Part shown: positions 61,201-64,000 of the stretch, one piece after another
How the letters are laid out: the number at the start of each line of letters is the position of its first letter
Numbering within the stretch: the first letter of the stretch is position 1
NCBI GenBank assembly: GCA_038380795.1
Contig: CM076261.1
Coordinates: forward strand, 31,893,866-31,957,865
Source: Pyrocephalus nanus
Taxonomy: Eukaryota; Chordata; Aves; Passeriformes; Tyrannidae
Length of the DNA stretch: 64,000 nt
Direction of reading: 5' to 3'
Made by a program: the position numbers and the translations under genes
Notes under the pieces: generated by a model
What the model was told of the DNA's origin: nothing
Database searches by the model: none
What the model saw: the letters and a program-made list of their open reading frames with translations, nothing else

Positions 61201-64000
61201 TCAGGGGTGGGTCATGCCCCCATCTCAGCTCCTGCTGCTGGTGGGTTTGCCACCGCATCCCTCACAGGGGTGCTGGTTCTCAAGGTGGCTGCTGGTGTAC
61301 CCTGGGCCATACCTTTTCCATGTCCCTCCACTACATGTCTGGATCCAAAGACTGCTATCTGGCTGTGTAATCACAGATGATTGTTATTTAGGAGAAAATG
61401 GTAAAAGGCATGATTTATATTTCATGTTATAAGTAAAAAGGAATGATTTTGATCTGTTCCTCTGCCTAATTTCAGCACTATGTTTTTACCTCTATCTCCA
61501 CCAGCAGGTTTAGAGGCTGTGTGTTCCCAAAAGTCTTTTCATCCTAGCTATCTATCCCTTCACTCTCAGAGACTGGGACTCTCAGACACGAAGACTCCTC
61601 TGCTGTAGCATAATCTCTTTGCCCTATGGTACTTCACTGTCTCCTGCTCATTTCTGCATGCTTTCTGAGCTTCCAATGAAAGAGCATTACCTATGCACTG
61701 TATAATGTGCACTAATAATTTTCTGTGGTGGTGCAAAACAGATAGATATTCCTGTAAAACAGATAGATATTCCTACTTAGGAACATGTACTGATTTTACT
61801 ATGAAGAGTTTTGTTTTGTTTTATTATATCATGTAATGGTTCTTTAATTGTTAGCAATTAGATGTAAACTATTATTTATTTTTATTATTTATTATTTTTC
61901 TTCTAATCTTTAATGTATATGTTTGGCTTCCTGATACCTATCATATGCTGCTTTCTGAAATTTCGCTATATAATGTGTAATAGTAAAAGCAAATAAAAAG
62001 AGATATTAACTCTTTTTATTGACTTAAGTGTGGGCACTTCTTGATTTTTTTTGTCTCTACGCATCTCAGTTCATTTTTTGCCTCAAAAGTCCTTCTCTGT
62101 AAGGATGCAGTAAAGCCTTGGCCACACATGGTATAGGTTTTATTTATGTGTCTCTCATAGGAATCATCTATAATTTAGGTTTCATATGCTAGGGCTAATA
62201 ACTTCCTTGTCTTTGCTAAATGCATCCCTAATGTTTACACTACCTGAAATTTCATTTTATCTACTTCTTACTTAATATCCCACTCTTTATTTACTTGGCC
62301 CCATGGTACTGTGATTACACTGCCAGAGAATTAAAAATCTGGTTTTGCTGTTTTCCTGTCTCTTTATGTACACTTCTGAACAGGTCTTTGTGTCTTTCAT
62401 ACACATTGATGCCCACTGCTCATTTGCATTTTGTTTCTTATTGTGTTCTGCTCCCCTGTCTTTGCATCTGGTGCTAGCCTGAACTTCACAGTCCACTTAT
62501 TTTTTTGCTGTTTTGCACTTCACTGATGTCACATACATGCAAAGATGTCTGATTCACTGATTACTTTCTCAATATGGGGGCATTTTTTCTTTGTCTGCCA
62601 TCCTTTGCATAATGACTTGTCAGAATTTCTGCATGTGACCCCATGTAGAAGGCATTTCATTATTATCTGTTTTTTCCCCGCACAATAGCTATAGGTCTTC
62701 AGATTTTCTTAATCTCTTCTGCTTTGTGTTTGTATGCCTTTCTTTGTTACATTTTCAGTAAATTTTCATGCTTTCCTTGCTCTGCTTTCTTTAATACCTT
62801 TGTGACTGCTTTGCTTCTGTTCTCTACTCGGATGTGAGTTTGTTCACTAGCTCTGCATGTCTTTAGTCCTCTGTAGAGTTAATGGCATCCCCAAGCATTC
62901 TCATTTGAGTGCCTGGATTTTTGTCCTGTCATTATTCTATCACAAATTAGTTCAGCCTGTACAGTTTGGTAATTGCATGAATCAGTCATCTTTGTGTAGT
63001 TTGCCAAAACTCTGACCCATTGTTCTGCATTGATGGTTCTTGATTTATGGAAAAAGGAGTCTTTCATGTAGCAGGATTTTTAAATGAATTAAAATGCTCG
63101 GGAGCATTAAGATTTCTCTCTGCCTGCTGCTGATGTAGTGGTATGTCACTAAAGTACAAGACACCCTTTGCCCATAACAACTGTACCAGTCTGCTCCTCT
63201 TCTGGTTTTTTTTCCCCCTATTTTCTAGAGCCATGTCACCATCTGTTGTTTTCTACCTTTGTTTCAGTAGTTTTGTATGTTATGTGTTTAAATACTTATC
63301 TGCTCAGACATTAGACTATATGCCCCTTAGATTATTTTTTTTGTTGTCTGCAAGATCACATTAAATTTCCTGTAATTGCACAAAAGCACAAGCACAAATA
63401 GTCAAAAAAGGTACACATTCATATTTTATTCCTTTCTTCATGAGTAAGGTCTTCATCACTCTTACAAACTTGAGCATTTTATTTCTAGGAAGAGCTCTAC
63501 AACACTGTTCTGACAATCTTACTCTCACCTTTCTGTATCCTCCATCTATTTACTCTGTGTCTGGCCCCCAGTCACTTATTCATCATCCCCCCTGGCTCTT
63601 TTCCGAATCACAGTTTTGTGTCATGGTATCTTAGCCTAGTCATCTCCATACCTTCATCAGATCTGTCTCAGCTATCCCTTAGGGCATCTTTTCACTGGTT
63701 TGCAGGTTTGCTGCTTTTGGCCCCCTTTTTGCTACTCCTCCTGACACCTCTGCTTGCTGCATCTACTCATCTTTTGTTCTTTTGTGTAGGAGTCAGACAA
63801 GTCCTGTTCCTTACTTGGGATCTGGAATATGTGATGAAGCTGGTATGGCAAAGAAGATGTTTCTCTATCCCTGGAAAATATGAGTGGAACAGCAGTTTTA
63901 CCTGTTGAACCCTGGTTAACTCCTACTGTTCATATGCAAAATGGGATGATTATCCCAGCACCAGAAGGCTTGTAGCACAATCCATCTTGAGTGCAAATTT
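61201..64000. other. Intergenic DNA; no gene seen
   Basis: The content is AT-rich, with a 19-bp duplicated word at 61735-61774 (period 21) and a T/A-rich stretch at 61840-61905. The open frame of 96 residues at 63618-63908 is Leu-rich and without a known motif. Nothing can be assigned. Confidence 0.5.
61735..61774. repeat. Short tandem duplication, period 21
   Basis: AAAACAGATAGATATTCCT occurs identically at 61735-61753 and 61756-61774, separated by two bases. It is a recent local duplication. Confidence 0.9.

Noticed and set aside
1..64000. tRNA, rRNA, snRNA, CRISPR arrays, operon-type gene clusters
   Set aside because: I looked for tRNA B-box words, U6-like starts and regularly spaced repeats and found none that hold up. 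The window is eukaryotic nuclear DNA.

Overview
The window is vertebrate nuclear DNA, almost certainly from a bird. It is AT-rich and CpG-poor, nearly gene-free, and carries several CR1 LINE copies with the terminal octamer (ATTCTATG)n that is typical of avian CR1. It also holds relics of avian endogenous-retrovirus LTRs. I see no SINE with a recognisable body, no bacterial-type gene organisation and no CRISPR array. The species cannot be fixed from the sequence.

Layout. Positions 1-24272 read as intron. They contain homopolymer tracts, a 327-nt uninterrupted homopurine block built from two pentamer microsatellites (about 18980-19306), and a few CpG-retaining patches that may be regulatory. 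At 24273 a splice acceptor opens the only protein-coding gene I can support, BASP1 (CAP-23/NAP-22), on the + strand. Its whole 243-codon reading frame lies in one exon (24282-25013), as in other vertebrates, where exon 1 is non-coding. A 3' UTR of about 0.9 kb follows, with a proximal and a distal AATAAA, a tight G-quadruplex motif and a 46-nt U-rich tract. Exon 1 and the promoter are not visible here and probably lie before position 1.

From about 25930 to 64000 I find no gene, which fits the gene-poor territory usually found beyond BASP1. This part holds four CR1 pieces (39010-39408 minus, 54655-55918 plus with reverse-transcriptase remains, 56044-56170 minus, 58411-58606 plus). It also holds a 1-kb solo-LTR-like element (44751-45745), a second probable LTR relic (60590-61200), a pair of related repeats of about 110 bp that I cannot name (33504-33618 and 35489-35600), and an unexplained GC-rich block (59550-60165).

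The open frames outside BASP1 and CR1 behave like chance frames: no recognisable domains, compositions set by repeats, and frequent overlap with frames on the other strand. I did not find a convincing new multi-gene system. The best leads are the RNA structures of the BASP1 3' UTR, the long homopurine mirror-like block in the intron, and the unnamed duplicated repeat.
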